The position numbers and the translations under genes are program-made. From Caprimulgus europaeus (taxonomy: Eukaryota > Chordata > Aves > Caprimulgiformes > Caprimulgidae), in contig OU015539.1 of the NCBI GenBank assembly GCA_907165065.1, positions 16,708,816 to 16,772,815 on the forward strand: a stretch of DNA of 64,000 bases, read 5' to 3'. The notes below the pieces were generated by a model. The model was given only the letters and a program-made list of their open reading frames with translations, had not been told where the DNA came from and ran no database searches. Positions within the stretch are counted from its first letter, which is position 1. Every line of letters begins with the position of its first letter. Below are positions 13,301-25,300 of the stretch, piece after piece.

Positions 13301-16300
13301 TGGTGCTGGTTGAGCTGCTGAATGTGGTGGTGGTGGTGGGGCTGGTGGTGGGCAAGGAACTTGGGGCTGGGCAGTTGGGGTTAGAGCTGCAGCAGAGGAC
13401 ACGGATCCTGTAGTTGAGGCACATCTTAAATTTGCCCGTCTGGTCCTCGTTCTTGCACACCAGTCCATAGTGGACGTCGCACTGCACGACCTGTCCGACG
13501 TATTGGATGGCAACCTCGGGGTAGTCCTCCGCCCGGCACTCGATTTCCTTTGGATGTTGACAGACTTCCTTCCCGGCGGCCCGGATGTGCTGGTAGGTTT
13601 CAAAGTCTCCCTGGTTGGGCCCTGAGGATGGGAAGTCGACGTCGAACCATTCGCTCCAGGAGCAGAGTTCGGGTTCACAGATGGTGGTGGACTGGGTGGT
13701 GGTGGAGGTCACGGTGGGGGAGTAGGCGGTGGGCGTCGGCGTGGGGCTGGTGGTGGAGGTATGCAGTGTGATTTCTGAGGAGGTGGGCAGCGTGGTGGTC
13801 GTGGAGTATGGCGTGGAGGTGGAAGTCGTGACTGTGGTGGAGGTAGGGATGGTGCTGGTTGAGCTGCTGAATGTGGTGGTGGTGGTGGGGCTGGTGGTGG
13901 GCAAGGAACTTGGGGCTGGGCAGTTGGGGTTAGAGCTGCAGCAGAGGACACGGATCCTGTAGTTGAGGCACATCTTAAATTTGCCCGTCTGGTCCTCGTT
14001 CTTGCACACCAGTCCATAGTGGACGTCGCACTGCACGACCTGTCCGACGTATTGGATGGCAACCTCGGGGTAGTCCTCCGCCCGGCACTCGATTTCCTTT
14101 GGATGTTGACAGACTTCCTTCCCGGCGGCCCGGATGTGCTGGTAGGTTTCAAAGTCTCCCTGGTTGGGTCCTGAGGAGGGGAAGTCGACGTCGAACCATT
14201 CGCTCCAGGAGCAGAGTTCGGGTTCACAGATGGTGGTGGACTGGGTGGTGGTGGAGGTCACGGTGGGGGAGTAGGCGGTGGGTGTCGGCGTGGGGCTGGT
14301 GGTGGTGGTGGAGGTATGCAGTGTGATTTCTGAGGAGGTGGGCAGCGTGGTGGTTGTGGAGTATGGCGTGGAGGTGGAAGTCGTGACTGTGGTGGAGGTT
14401 GGGATGGTGCTGGTTGAGCTGCTGAATGTGGTGGTGGTGGGACTGGTGGTGGGCAAGGAACTTGGGGCTGGGCAGTTGGGGTTAGAGCTGCAGCAGAGGA
14501 CACGGATCCTGTAGTTGAGGCACATCTTAAATTTGCCCGTCTGGTCCTCGTTCTTGCACACCAGTCCATAGTGGACGTCGCACTGCACGACCTGTCCGAC
14601 GTACTGGATGGCAACCTCGGGGTAGTCCTCCGCCCGGCACTCGATTTCCTTTGGATGTTGACAGACTTCCTTCCCGGCGGCCCGGATGTGCTGGTAGGTT
14701 TCAAAGTCTCCCTGGTTGGGCCCTGAGGATGGGAAGTCGACGTCGAACCATTCGCTCCAGGAGCAGAGTTCGGGTTCACAGATGGTGGTGGACTGGGTGG
14801 TGGTGGAGGTCACGGTGGGGGAGTAGTAGGCGGTGGGCGTCGACGTGGGGCTGGTGGTGGAGGTATGCAGTGTGATTTCTGAGGAGGTGGGCAGCGTGGT
14901 GGTCGTGGAGTATGGCGTGGAGGTGGAAGTCGTGACTGTGGTGGAGGTTGGGATGGTGCTGGTTGAGCTGCTGAATGTGGTGGTGGTGGTGGGGCTGGTG
15001 GTGGGCAAGGAACTTGGGGCTGGGCAGTTGGGGTTAGAGCTGCAGCAGAGGACACGGATCCTGTAGTTGAGGCACATCTTAAATTTGCCCGTCTGGTCCT
15101 CGTTCTTGCACACCAGTCCATAGTGGACGTCGCACTGCACGACCTGTCCGACGTATTGGATGGCAACCTCGGGGTAGTCCTCCGCCCGGCACTCGATTTC
15201 CTTTGGATGTTGACAGACTTCCTTCCCGGCGGCCCGGATGTGCTGGTAGGTTTCAAAGTCTCCCTGGTTGGGCCCTGAGGAGGGGAAGTCGACATCGAAC
15301 CATTCGCTCCAGGAGCAGAGTTCGGGTTCACAGATGGTGGTGGACTGGGTGGTGGTGGAGGTCACGGTGGGGGAGTAGGCGGTGGGCGTCGGCGTGGGGC
15401 TGGTGGTGGAGGTATGCAGTGTGATTTCTGAGGAGGTGGGCAGCGTGGTCGTCGTGGAGTATGGCGTGGAGGTGGAAGTCGTGACTGTGGTGGAGGTAGG
15501 GATGGTGCTGGTTGAGCTGCTGAATGTGGTGGTGGTGGGACTGGTGGTGGGCAAGGAACTTGGGGCTGGGCAGTTGGGGTTAGAGCTGCAGCAGAGGACA
15601 CGGATCCTGTAGTTGAGGCACATCTTAAATTTGCCCGTCTGGTCCTCGTTCTTGCACACCAGTCCATAGTGGACGTCGCACTGCACGACCTGTCCGACGT
15701 ACTGGATGGCAACCTCGGGGTAGTCCTCCGCCCGGCACTCGATTTCCTTTGGATGTTGACAGACTTCCTTCCCGGCGGCCCGGATGTGCTGGTAGGTTTC
15801 AAAGTCTCCCTGGTTGGGCCCTGAGGATGGGAAGTCGACGTCGAACCATTCGCTCCAGGAGCAGAGTTCGGGTTCACAGATGGTGGTGGACTGGGTGGTG
15901 GTGGAGGTCACGGTGGGGGAGTAGGCGGTGGGCGTCGACGTGGGGCTGGTGGTGGAGGTATGCAGTGTGATTTCTGAGGAGGTGGGCAGCGTGGTGGTCG
16001 TGGAGTATGGCGTGGAGGTGGAAGTCGTGACTGTGGTGGAGGTAGGGATGGTGCTGGTTGAGCTGCTGAATGTGGTGGTGGTGGGACTGGTGGTGGGCAA
16101 GGAACTTGGGGCTGGGCAGTTGGGGTTAGAGCTGCAGCAGAGGACACGGATCCTGTAGTTGAGGCACATCTTAAATCTGCCCGTCTGGTCCTCGTTCTTG
16201 CACACCAGTCCATAGTGGACGTCGCACTGCACGACCTGTCCGACGTACTGGATGGCAACCTCGGGGTAGTCCTCCGCCCGGCACTCGATTTCCTTTGGAT

Positions 16301-19300
16301 GTTGACAGACTTCCTTCCCGGCGGCCCGGATGTGCTGGTAGGTTTCAAAGTCTCCCTGGTTGGGTCCTGAGGATGGGAAGTCGACGTCGAACCATTCGCT
16401 CCAGGAGCAGAGTTCGGGTTCACAGATGGTGGTGGACTGGGTGGTGGTGGACTGTGTGGTTGTGGCTGTTGTCTCTGAGTATGTAGTAATTGTTGACATC
16501 GTGGGGCTTGAAGGTGTTGTTGTCGTTGTTTCAGTTTGCGTTTGTGTCGTTGTCTCTGGTGGAGTTGGGAAATGAATATGTCCTGTTTGTGGTGTAGATG
16601 TAGATGTTGTCGTTGTCTTGTGTTTTGTTTGTATGTACTCTGTTGGTGTGAATTCTGTGGACGATGTAGTTGGAGTTGTGTACGTATACTGTGTAGTTGT
16701 TTGGGACGTTGTAGTTGACTGACACGGTACCATTATATTTGTACAGCATTTAAATCTTAGTTTATAGTTATAGCAGATGGGTGGTAGTTGGTCTTTATTG
16801 TAGCATATCAATCCTTCTTCTGTATTACAAGTTATGTGTTGCTCCAGGAGTTGATACGGTGTATTAGGGAACCTTACTGCTCTGCATTCAACAGCCTTTC
16901 TGTTGTCACAGACTTTGTATCCCTTTTTTCTGATGTTCTCAATTGTGTCAAAATCTCCATCGTTGTATCCAGACCCTGGATAACTGGCATCATACCACCT
17001 TGACCAGTAACATTCTTCTTTAACACAAAGATGAGGTGTTGAAGGAGAAGTGGTAACAGGTGTCATTTCGGTTGTGCTTGTAGTTGTTTCTTCAGTAGAT
17101 GAAGTTGTGAATGTTGTACGTTCAGAAGTTGTGCTGATGGGTGATGTTGTCGTGGTGGAAAATGAAGTAGTTTCTTCTGTTGATGTTTCTGTGCTGCTAG
17201 ATGCAGTTGTGATCGGTGTTGATGTGCTGAAATGTGTTGTGGAAGAGCATGGTACAAAAACACAGCATAAGATTCTAATTTCATAGTTTTCACACATTGT
17301 TGAAATTTGATCTTTGTTGTAACATATAAGCCCAACTCTTGTATTGCATTCTACTTTTTGGCCAAGGTCTTTCAGTGGTATATTAGGGAATTTCTGTGCT
17401 CTGCATTCAACAGCCCGTGGAGCTTTACAGACTTCATAACCTTCAGCTCTCAAATCATCAAAGGTTTCAAAATCTCCACCATCGTAGCCAGGGGTTTGCC
17501 GACTCCCATCGTACCATTCTGACCACTCACAGACTTCCCGAACACATACAGATGTAGTTTGTGACACTGTGAAGGAGAATAAGAACAGACCATGAGACTT
17601 ACAATAAATTCCTGTAGATATTATCTTTTTAATTATATTAAACAGGCTGAAAATTTTCCTAAGGTCATTTGCTTGCATTGCAAGCCTGTAGTGCATCAGT
17701 TTATGAGTGTTCTTATAATTTAATTTGAAGTAGAACAGAAAATGCATCACCCGGCAATTTAATGTACTGATGTGCTTAGAACTGTGCCTTCCTAAGAGAA
17801 TGCTAATTAGCTTTTATAATGAATAGAATATGCTCTTCTGGGTTATAAATGATGTACCTGTGAAAGTAGTGGGAGGTGACGTTGTGCTGAAGTGAAACGT
17901 TGTTGTTGTTGTGGGTGATGTTGAGATTGGACATTCATAGACAACCCTTTGAAGCGTTCCATTGGGACCGCAGGTTGCGACAATGCACCCTCCTGTGCCG
18001 TCTGTAGTATTGTAGATCACATCTTTATAGTTGTATTTCTGTCCCTCGTAAATGCAGACACATTCTGTAAATGAAAGAGAGTGTTATTCCTCGGAATCCG
18101 AAACACAGAGCAGAGTGCTTCAAATGCATCCTATTGACATAAAAACAACTTCATCAACATACCGTATTCATCATATTTGCATTTTTTGCCATGGCTTGTG
18201 CATTCACTGGAAAAGAAAAAAGGGGATGATGAATGTGAGTATATTGGTTCATGACATTTTACCCTTTCAATTTTATCTATCGCTCCTTTGCTATTAATTG
18301 TGTGTTTCAATGTAGAAAGACCCTATCTTCAGATATTCAATTAATTGTGTGTTTCAATGTAGAAAGACCCTGTCTTCAGATATTCAATTAATTGTGTGTT
18401 TCAATGTAGAAAGACCCTGTCTTCAGATATTCAGTTCTGCTGTACCAATTCAGGTTAAGGAGGATCATTCAGTTTTCCAGCAAGAAAGGGAACTCTTCTG
18501 GGCCAGCATACTAAACATGCAGTATCCTGATCGGTGCCTTTGGAGGTTGAGCAAAGAGGTGGGGAAGGGTGATTTGAAATGTTCTTGTCTCCTTGATAGA
18601 TATAAACATTCTCATACTATTGCCATAGCTTTTTTTTTTTTTAACTTAGTCTAATAATGATAATAGTAATAATTTAACAGTCCTTTCATAGGAATACAGA
18701 GTAAATTAATCTCTCTATGGTAAAATGTTTCACCATGTTATCACTTAAGTCCCTGGGAACAGAAGAAAATTAGATAATATTCATCAGCCTGTGACTGACC
18801 TAGTTCCTGTTGGCAAACAAAAAACCTAATGCATGATGAATTATATTCCACAACTTTAAACTGAACGTTTACAAATCTTTACTGATCCTACCATGATTGA
18901 CAATTCTGCATTGAAGGCATCCGCGTTCCTGGTTTGTAATATTTTCCATTTTCATAACAACCACAATTTGAAACACAAGTCATGGTTTCTTCATCAAAAT
19001 AGGGCTTATTCTTTGGACAGTGTGGATAGCAGCCTGCAATAAAAAATGAGAGCTATGTTGACACTAGGCCTTTCACAAGCAGAAGTGACTCTATACTCTG
19101 CTTATATTTGCTTTCCCCAAATTATCTCATATGGTAAATGGAATTTCAGACTGTCTTACTGCTCTTGCTTTGATTGTACTTTGAGCTTTGGAGAATTTTG
19201 TCCTCATCTTCAAACAAGTTCATGATCCATTAGGGAGTAAGATACTGATTAGAAAATCTCTTCTTACCATTTTTCATATAAACATGTCATATACTGCGTA

Positions 19301-22300
19301 ATATAAATTTTGCTAATCATGTTGCATTTTAACTTTTTATAAGTAGAATGAGATATGCATAATTATATTTACCTTCCAAACCTCTCAACTCATGAAGGCA
19401 GTTCCCACTTGGATTATTGCAGGTCTTCATACAAGGGGCTCCACATGGCTTGTAGTGCCACTCACATTCCCCTTGGGGGTTGTAGTAATCACAGAACAGA
19501 GCTAGAAGAAGGAGAAATAACAGAAAAAGACCTTTGATCTCAGGGTTTTGCTGGGTAAAAATCCTGTGTGATCAGCATAATCACACAGGTGGTGAACAGG
19601 ATATTGTCTTATTTCTAATTTAATACAATTGTTATGCTTCTATGACCTTTTGAGACCAATAAAGTTACACGTTAAGCATGAAAAATAAATTAATTGAATC
19701 ACTGATTTTACCTAGTATGCACTAATATTTATTTACACTGAGCCTGATGTAGGCAGGTGGGAGTGTAATAAAATATTAAAGTTTACCAGTTGTGTATCAT
19801 AATTGACAAGTAAATCAGACACTAATGGCACCACTGGGAAAGTTGCCATCAGTGATTTCATTTTAAGAAGACACATTGACTTCCAGTGATTTATCCAACT
19901 TGTTGGGTTTTTTTCTGTTTTTAGAATACAGCAGTGCCTCTTACAAATGCAATTTTATCCTTATTTTCTTCATTCTACTTGTTTTTCTTTTTTTCTTCTC
20001 TGTTTTCTTTCCCACTGGATCCCTTCAAAAAGTAGTAGGGTGAAACTCACGACAAATGGATGGGGTTCTCCATGAAATGCAGATGTCCATCTCACTGCAT
20101 GCTTGAGCATAGGCAGCTACTGCCGTACAGAAACATTCACAGTCTCCTCCAGTGTCACAGGCACAAGCATCATCCACACATGCTTGGTAATATTCATTTG
20201 GTTCAACCTGTTGGAGAAAATATTTGAGTTTTCATGCACTTCTACTCTTTGAAAAGGCATTCACTGTCCTAAAAAAGCTGAATAAAATATCTGAAACTGA
20301 CAACTCTGCATGTGTGAGAAAGATAAAAAAGAAAGACAGGAAGAAATGAGAATGCTTTGAAAAATCAAGAGAAAAATTTAGACTAAAGTTATTACTAATA
20401 AGTTGTAATGCTAAGAACTTTCTGGTGTTGAGGATACATTTGCAGAAAGAATACTGTTATGTTACTACAAGTTTGCACACAGTCATATATATCAGGTGCC
20501 TGATACTTATGTTAGTAGGAAATAATGCCATTAGAAAATAAACATATCTTGAGATTTAGATGTGATTGTCCCTTCCATATAAAACACCCATATATAAATT
20601 TCTTTAGTGTATTAGTTCAAGACATGAGCTGAGAAAATGAAAGTGAAAATACTTTCTATGCAGTCTCCCTGGAACTTGGTCTGACTTCACTTTGTCAAGC
20701 ACGACAAAGTGTATTTTAGTGCATTTTTCAGCTATCCCACATAAAAATTAATGTAATCTCTGGCTCAAGAGAATTTAAGACTGAAGTTTTTGTCATACCT
20801 GGGAGTGACACTTGGCAAACACCTCACTGGTAATGATGCTGCATTGCTTCTGTGCCCAGGCTTTCCTGTATGGGTTTGCAATGCATGGATCCTCGGTACC
20901 GTTGGCATTTGGGCAACTAGAAGACACTTTCCAGCTATTGGCAAACTCCAGCACATTTCCTACCACAGACTGACTGCGAGTAGTGAAGTCATTATTTCCA
21001 TTGCCATCATAGTTTCCACAAAGTCCACAGACATGTCCCTGCATAGGGATAAACACAAAATGATAGAGATCAGTAAGGTAGTTTCTCAGTATCTGTGAGT
21101 AACAGACCTCAGGATGAATCTAATTCAAGATGATCTGGGCCTCTTCAGTAACAGTCTTGGACATTTTCATAAAATACCTTTCATGAAGAGATGTCTCTAA
21201 CTTGTTGTTAGGAATGATAAGGGTAGAAAGTGGAGTAGACTTGTGGTTTTTGATCTTAGTATTAAGCTAATTAGTTTTATCTAGTCCTGAACCTACCTTT
21301 TCAGTGAGGGCTATTCATGAAGAAAGCTACTGATGTGGTTGCTGTTGTGCCATTGCTGAATAATGTAATTTAAGGAAAATATGTGGTACACAATCTATGT
21401 CCATACCATAAGCATAACAATATGCTCTTTCAGTCTTCTAGTTACAGCCTAAATTTCCATTTTTTTTCCTTGGAGAGATAACATGAATATGTTTCAGAGA
21501 TAATTTTATCCAGGTTTTGGATTTTGAAACGTACCTGAAATTTGGGACTAAGTTTGATGAATATACTAGTTTTCTTGTCCCACATGAGTATCAGGCCAAC
21601 AGCAGTGTCAACCACCAGGTAGATGCCCATGGAACGGATTTGGAATGGCATTTCTCCTCCAGGTGCCCTCTGGATGACATCAGAGCGTCCGTCACTGAGT
21701 ACGAGCTCATAGTTCTAGGATAGGAAAAGAAAAAGTTAGAGGCCAATTTAAAAAGTCACCTATTGGGTACAGTTTTATATATTGCCAGTAACTGTTATTG
21801 AAATCACAACTCTATTATCATCAAAAGTATTCTATTCAACAACCTCATGCAAAGCAAATTCTCTCTAGAATTCCCTCCTTTGCTTTCTCCAGCGGAGAGC
21901 AGAATCATTAGCAGTGAGCAAAGAAGTGTAGTAGCTGTTTCCCTGTCTTGGACAACACTTCTACGATGCAGTCTGTCTGGGACAGCTTGTTCTGTCTTTC
22001 TGGCACATTAGGCTGGGGGTGCAACTTTATTAAAGAAAGTACTTACCCTCAGGAAAACTTTAATAGATTTAGAGCAGGTGGCTCCTGTAGTGCCACATGG
22101 AATGTTCTCAGTGATGACTCTGAAGGTTCCCTGATTCATACCTTGTTGACCACAGTAGTTCTGCAACAGAGAAATGATACTCAGTGTTAATTATCCTACA
22201 TGGTCATATGTAAAATGCGAGGTACTTTGATAGTGCAAAAATCTGGGAAGAACTCAGTTACCTGGACCAGAACATATTCACAGTCTCCTTCAAAATCAAA

Positions 22301-25300
22301 GCGTTTGCCATCAAAGGTGGTGTAATGCCCATCTCCATAGACAGAACAGGTTTCCAGGCAAGGTTCCTCAGAGCAGTGCCATTTTCTGTTTCTACATTTG
22401 CTACATAGGATGAAAAGCACTCCAAATGTAAAAACCAGACACACACACGATGTAGCTGCGTTCCTGCAGGTACATCAGTCTGTGTTAAGCCTATAATGTG
22501 TTAAGCCTATAATGAAAAAATGAGGTTTGCTTATTCTCAGAAACGCAGCATAGCTCAAGAGCCTTTGGGATTTACCCAGAGACTGTGGTACTTCATGATG
22601 TCATGAATAATTTGGGTTAGAAAATACTTTAAGTCTTTCATATTTCCAAATCTTGCTGGATGTATTGAAGTGTAGGGATTGCCTGGGAGGCAAAAAAGCT
22701 TTCTTGACTCGAATGAATATGACAACATCCAAAATATATTGTTCTTCTGAGACCACTTGCCATTTCTGTGCTGTATGCCATTGTGAAAAACAGAGTGAGC
22801 TTGCTTTTTAGGTACTAAGTGGATCATCTTATGTAGGATTCCTTCCTATGAACCTTTATACTGCAAGAGTGAAATACTGTGATTCACCTAGAGCTTAGAC
22901 TATTCCCTTTCAGATGCTTGAGAAGAATATATTTTAATATGCTCTTACCAGGTGTTACAGCCAACTCGTATTGATTGTCCTGGACTGTAGAAATCCCCGT
23001 TGTGAACACATGGACACTCTTCTGGAGCTATACAGCTACCTCTTCCATCAAACACTTGATTGTGAGGACACACACAGCCAGAGACACAGTGGGTTCTGTA
23101 CTGTAAGGACCATATAGAAAACATTGCTTGAAACATTTCCCTGTTGGAAGAGTTCAGCTGCAGCAGGTATTTGGGAGGGAGATCTAGTTCAATATGCTTT
23201 CAACTGGTCATAAAGAGTCTATACTTACACATTCCATGTCTAGAGTCTGACAGCTCTTCTGGCATCCTGCTCCTACCACATCTGCTGTGACATTGCCACA
23301 GTCAATATAGACCATGGGAGGTGTGCAGACTGAAAGAAAGAAAAGCCATGAGAAATGTGAGATCATCCATGTATTTATATCTTTGTATTTCCTTACTGCA
23401 GACTGAAGAAAAAAAACCCAAGCACCTTTGTGAGATACGTGTACTTTAATATAATGCATTTGACCAGAAGGAGAAACTGATTATTGTTTTGAAGTCATGC
23501 TCCTCTGGTTTTGTGCTTATGCTTGGACTGCTCATAGAAATTAATGTTTAGTTAGCTTCATGAAACACTTCCTTCCAGAAAAAAAACCCCAAAACCCAAA
23601 AAACCAAAACTAAACCCTCCCCCCAAAAAAAAACAAAACAAAAAGACAAAAATCCTGGTTTACTATGTATTTTTTAGGCTTGTAGTACTTTAATTTTGTT
23701 TAAAATTTGGACACTTTTCTTCTTACATTCAGTGAGGTGACCAAATATTCTTTTCCCCTGGGTAACCCAGGGCTTATAATTTGTTTCAGCCATTTGAAAA
23801 GACAGTGTTTCTTTATATTTTGGGAATATTGTCTACATTACAGAAGTCAGCAGTTCATTTTCTTGCTTGATTTCAGACTTGTACAATTTACATCATTATG
23901 ACAAAAAAAAGAGAGAATGGAAAAAGGTGAAGAAGGAAAGGGAGAATTAAAGAAAATCTTAAGTGATGTGTTACCTGGTTCTGGTTTCTCTCCAATACAA
24001 CTCAGCTTTCCATAGGTGCAAGTGCTATAAAAGAAAAGAGAATGGATATAGTTTTACTTTTCCTTGTTAAGTTTCAGCTTGTTTCTTAAAGAATTTGAAA
24101 CAGTGAAAAAATACTGTGTGATAAAACAGAGAAAATGTGTGCTTTAGCAGAATAGTTTGTATTATTCAAAAATAGTTCATATTAGAGCAGACCAAAAGAT
24201 GAGTATATTCTATATAAAGACAGGTTTGCTCTATTATCCTTGAGAATAATTCAGATTCCATTCATAATGGGAATAATCTGTAACAGGATTATCAAGCATC
24301 TTTCACCACATAACAAGTCTTTTACAGTCATGGATAAGAAAAATATGTGTGGTGGGGAGTGAGTGACTGAGTGGGAGTTTGGCTGTTAGCCATAGCTAAC
24401 CCATCACAGTGTGGTTTGTTGAATTCCTGTAGTAGTCCAGGTACAATCTTCCAAACATGGATAACCCTACCAGTTTTCAAGGATCTGTGATTTTTTTAAT
24501 GTTGAAATTATTAGGGAAAGAAGTGCATTTTATTTTAATAGATTGCATAATGTATATATGGCTTCATCATTTCCTATATCCAGTCTCATTCTTTTGTTTC
24601 CAAATCTCTTACCAGACAACACCATTGTCATGAATAACTTCTCCAGAAGACAGAGGCATTCCTTTGTAGTAACAAGGACAGCTGGAAGCAGGCACACATT
24701 TGCCGCTCTCATCCATGTAGGTTCCATTTATGCAGGTGCAGCCATCCACTGGGACAAACTTGATGCTGCATGTGACATCAGGCTCACTCAGAGACCGGCA
24801 GGTGGGTTGGCAGGAATCGATGTGGTAAGTGTACATCAAGGATTTTGGACACAAGGTGGTGTATTTTGCTTGAGAGTAAAAAGGTGAGTTACATTCATAG
24901 TTCATTTGAGAATCCATGTAGGTATAAGTGGAGTGTTTGAGGTAAATTATAAATGATAAACATGGCAAGGTATGTACATATGTCCTTGACAGCGTGATTT
25001 TTTTTTTTGTACTGCTAGAGCAGAATTTTCCCCTATAAATGTGTCACAAATACAAATGTTTTGTCCAGGTTATAAAAAGAAAAATGTTCAGTTATATTAA
25101 TGCATAGTGTGTTTTTTCTTTATCACTACTTTTATACATAAATTGAGAAACATCCTACTTACTTTATTCCTTTTGCAAGAGTATTGAGGTCTGTGTTGCT
25201 TCTGCTGGTTCTGAGCAAGTAATCTAACAAAGCCTCTTTTTTTATATTTCTCCCTGCTTACTGCTTTTCTTTTATGGTACTCCCTCCTCAAATTCTTGAA

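Noticed and set aside
2819..16423. About 25 recurring minus-strand frames of 108-175 codons starting MNPNSAPG
   Set aside because: They are an alternative frame of the mucin repeat, one per unit. They exist because the units are GC-rich and multiples of three; no independent start context or family similarity.
2838..16424. CRISPR-like or satellite interpretation of the regular repeats
   Set aside because: The units are 546-558 bp, code for a conserved CYS domain in one open frame and sit inside a spliced gene. They are neither a prokaryotic array nor non-coding satellite DNA.
3017..16575. Recurring plus-strand frames of 63-80 codons starting [10 protein letters not shown] or MGVGVGLVV
   Set aside because: Antisense shadows of the repeat unit with low-complexity Val/Gly/Trp/Arg content.
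17567..17750. Upstream extension of the giant open frame to an ATG at 17,750
   Set aside because: A good acceptor at 17,567 joins in phase to exon 30, and the peptide of the extension is intron-like. The mucin start codon is in exon 1.
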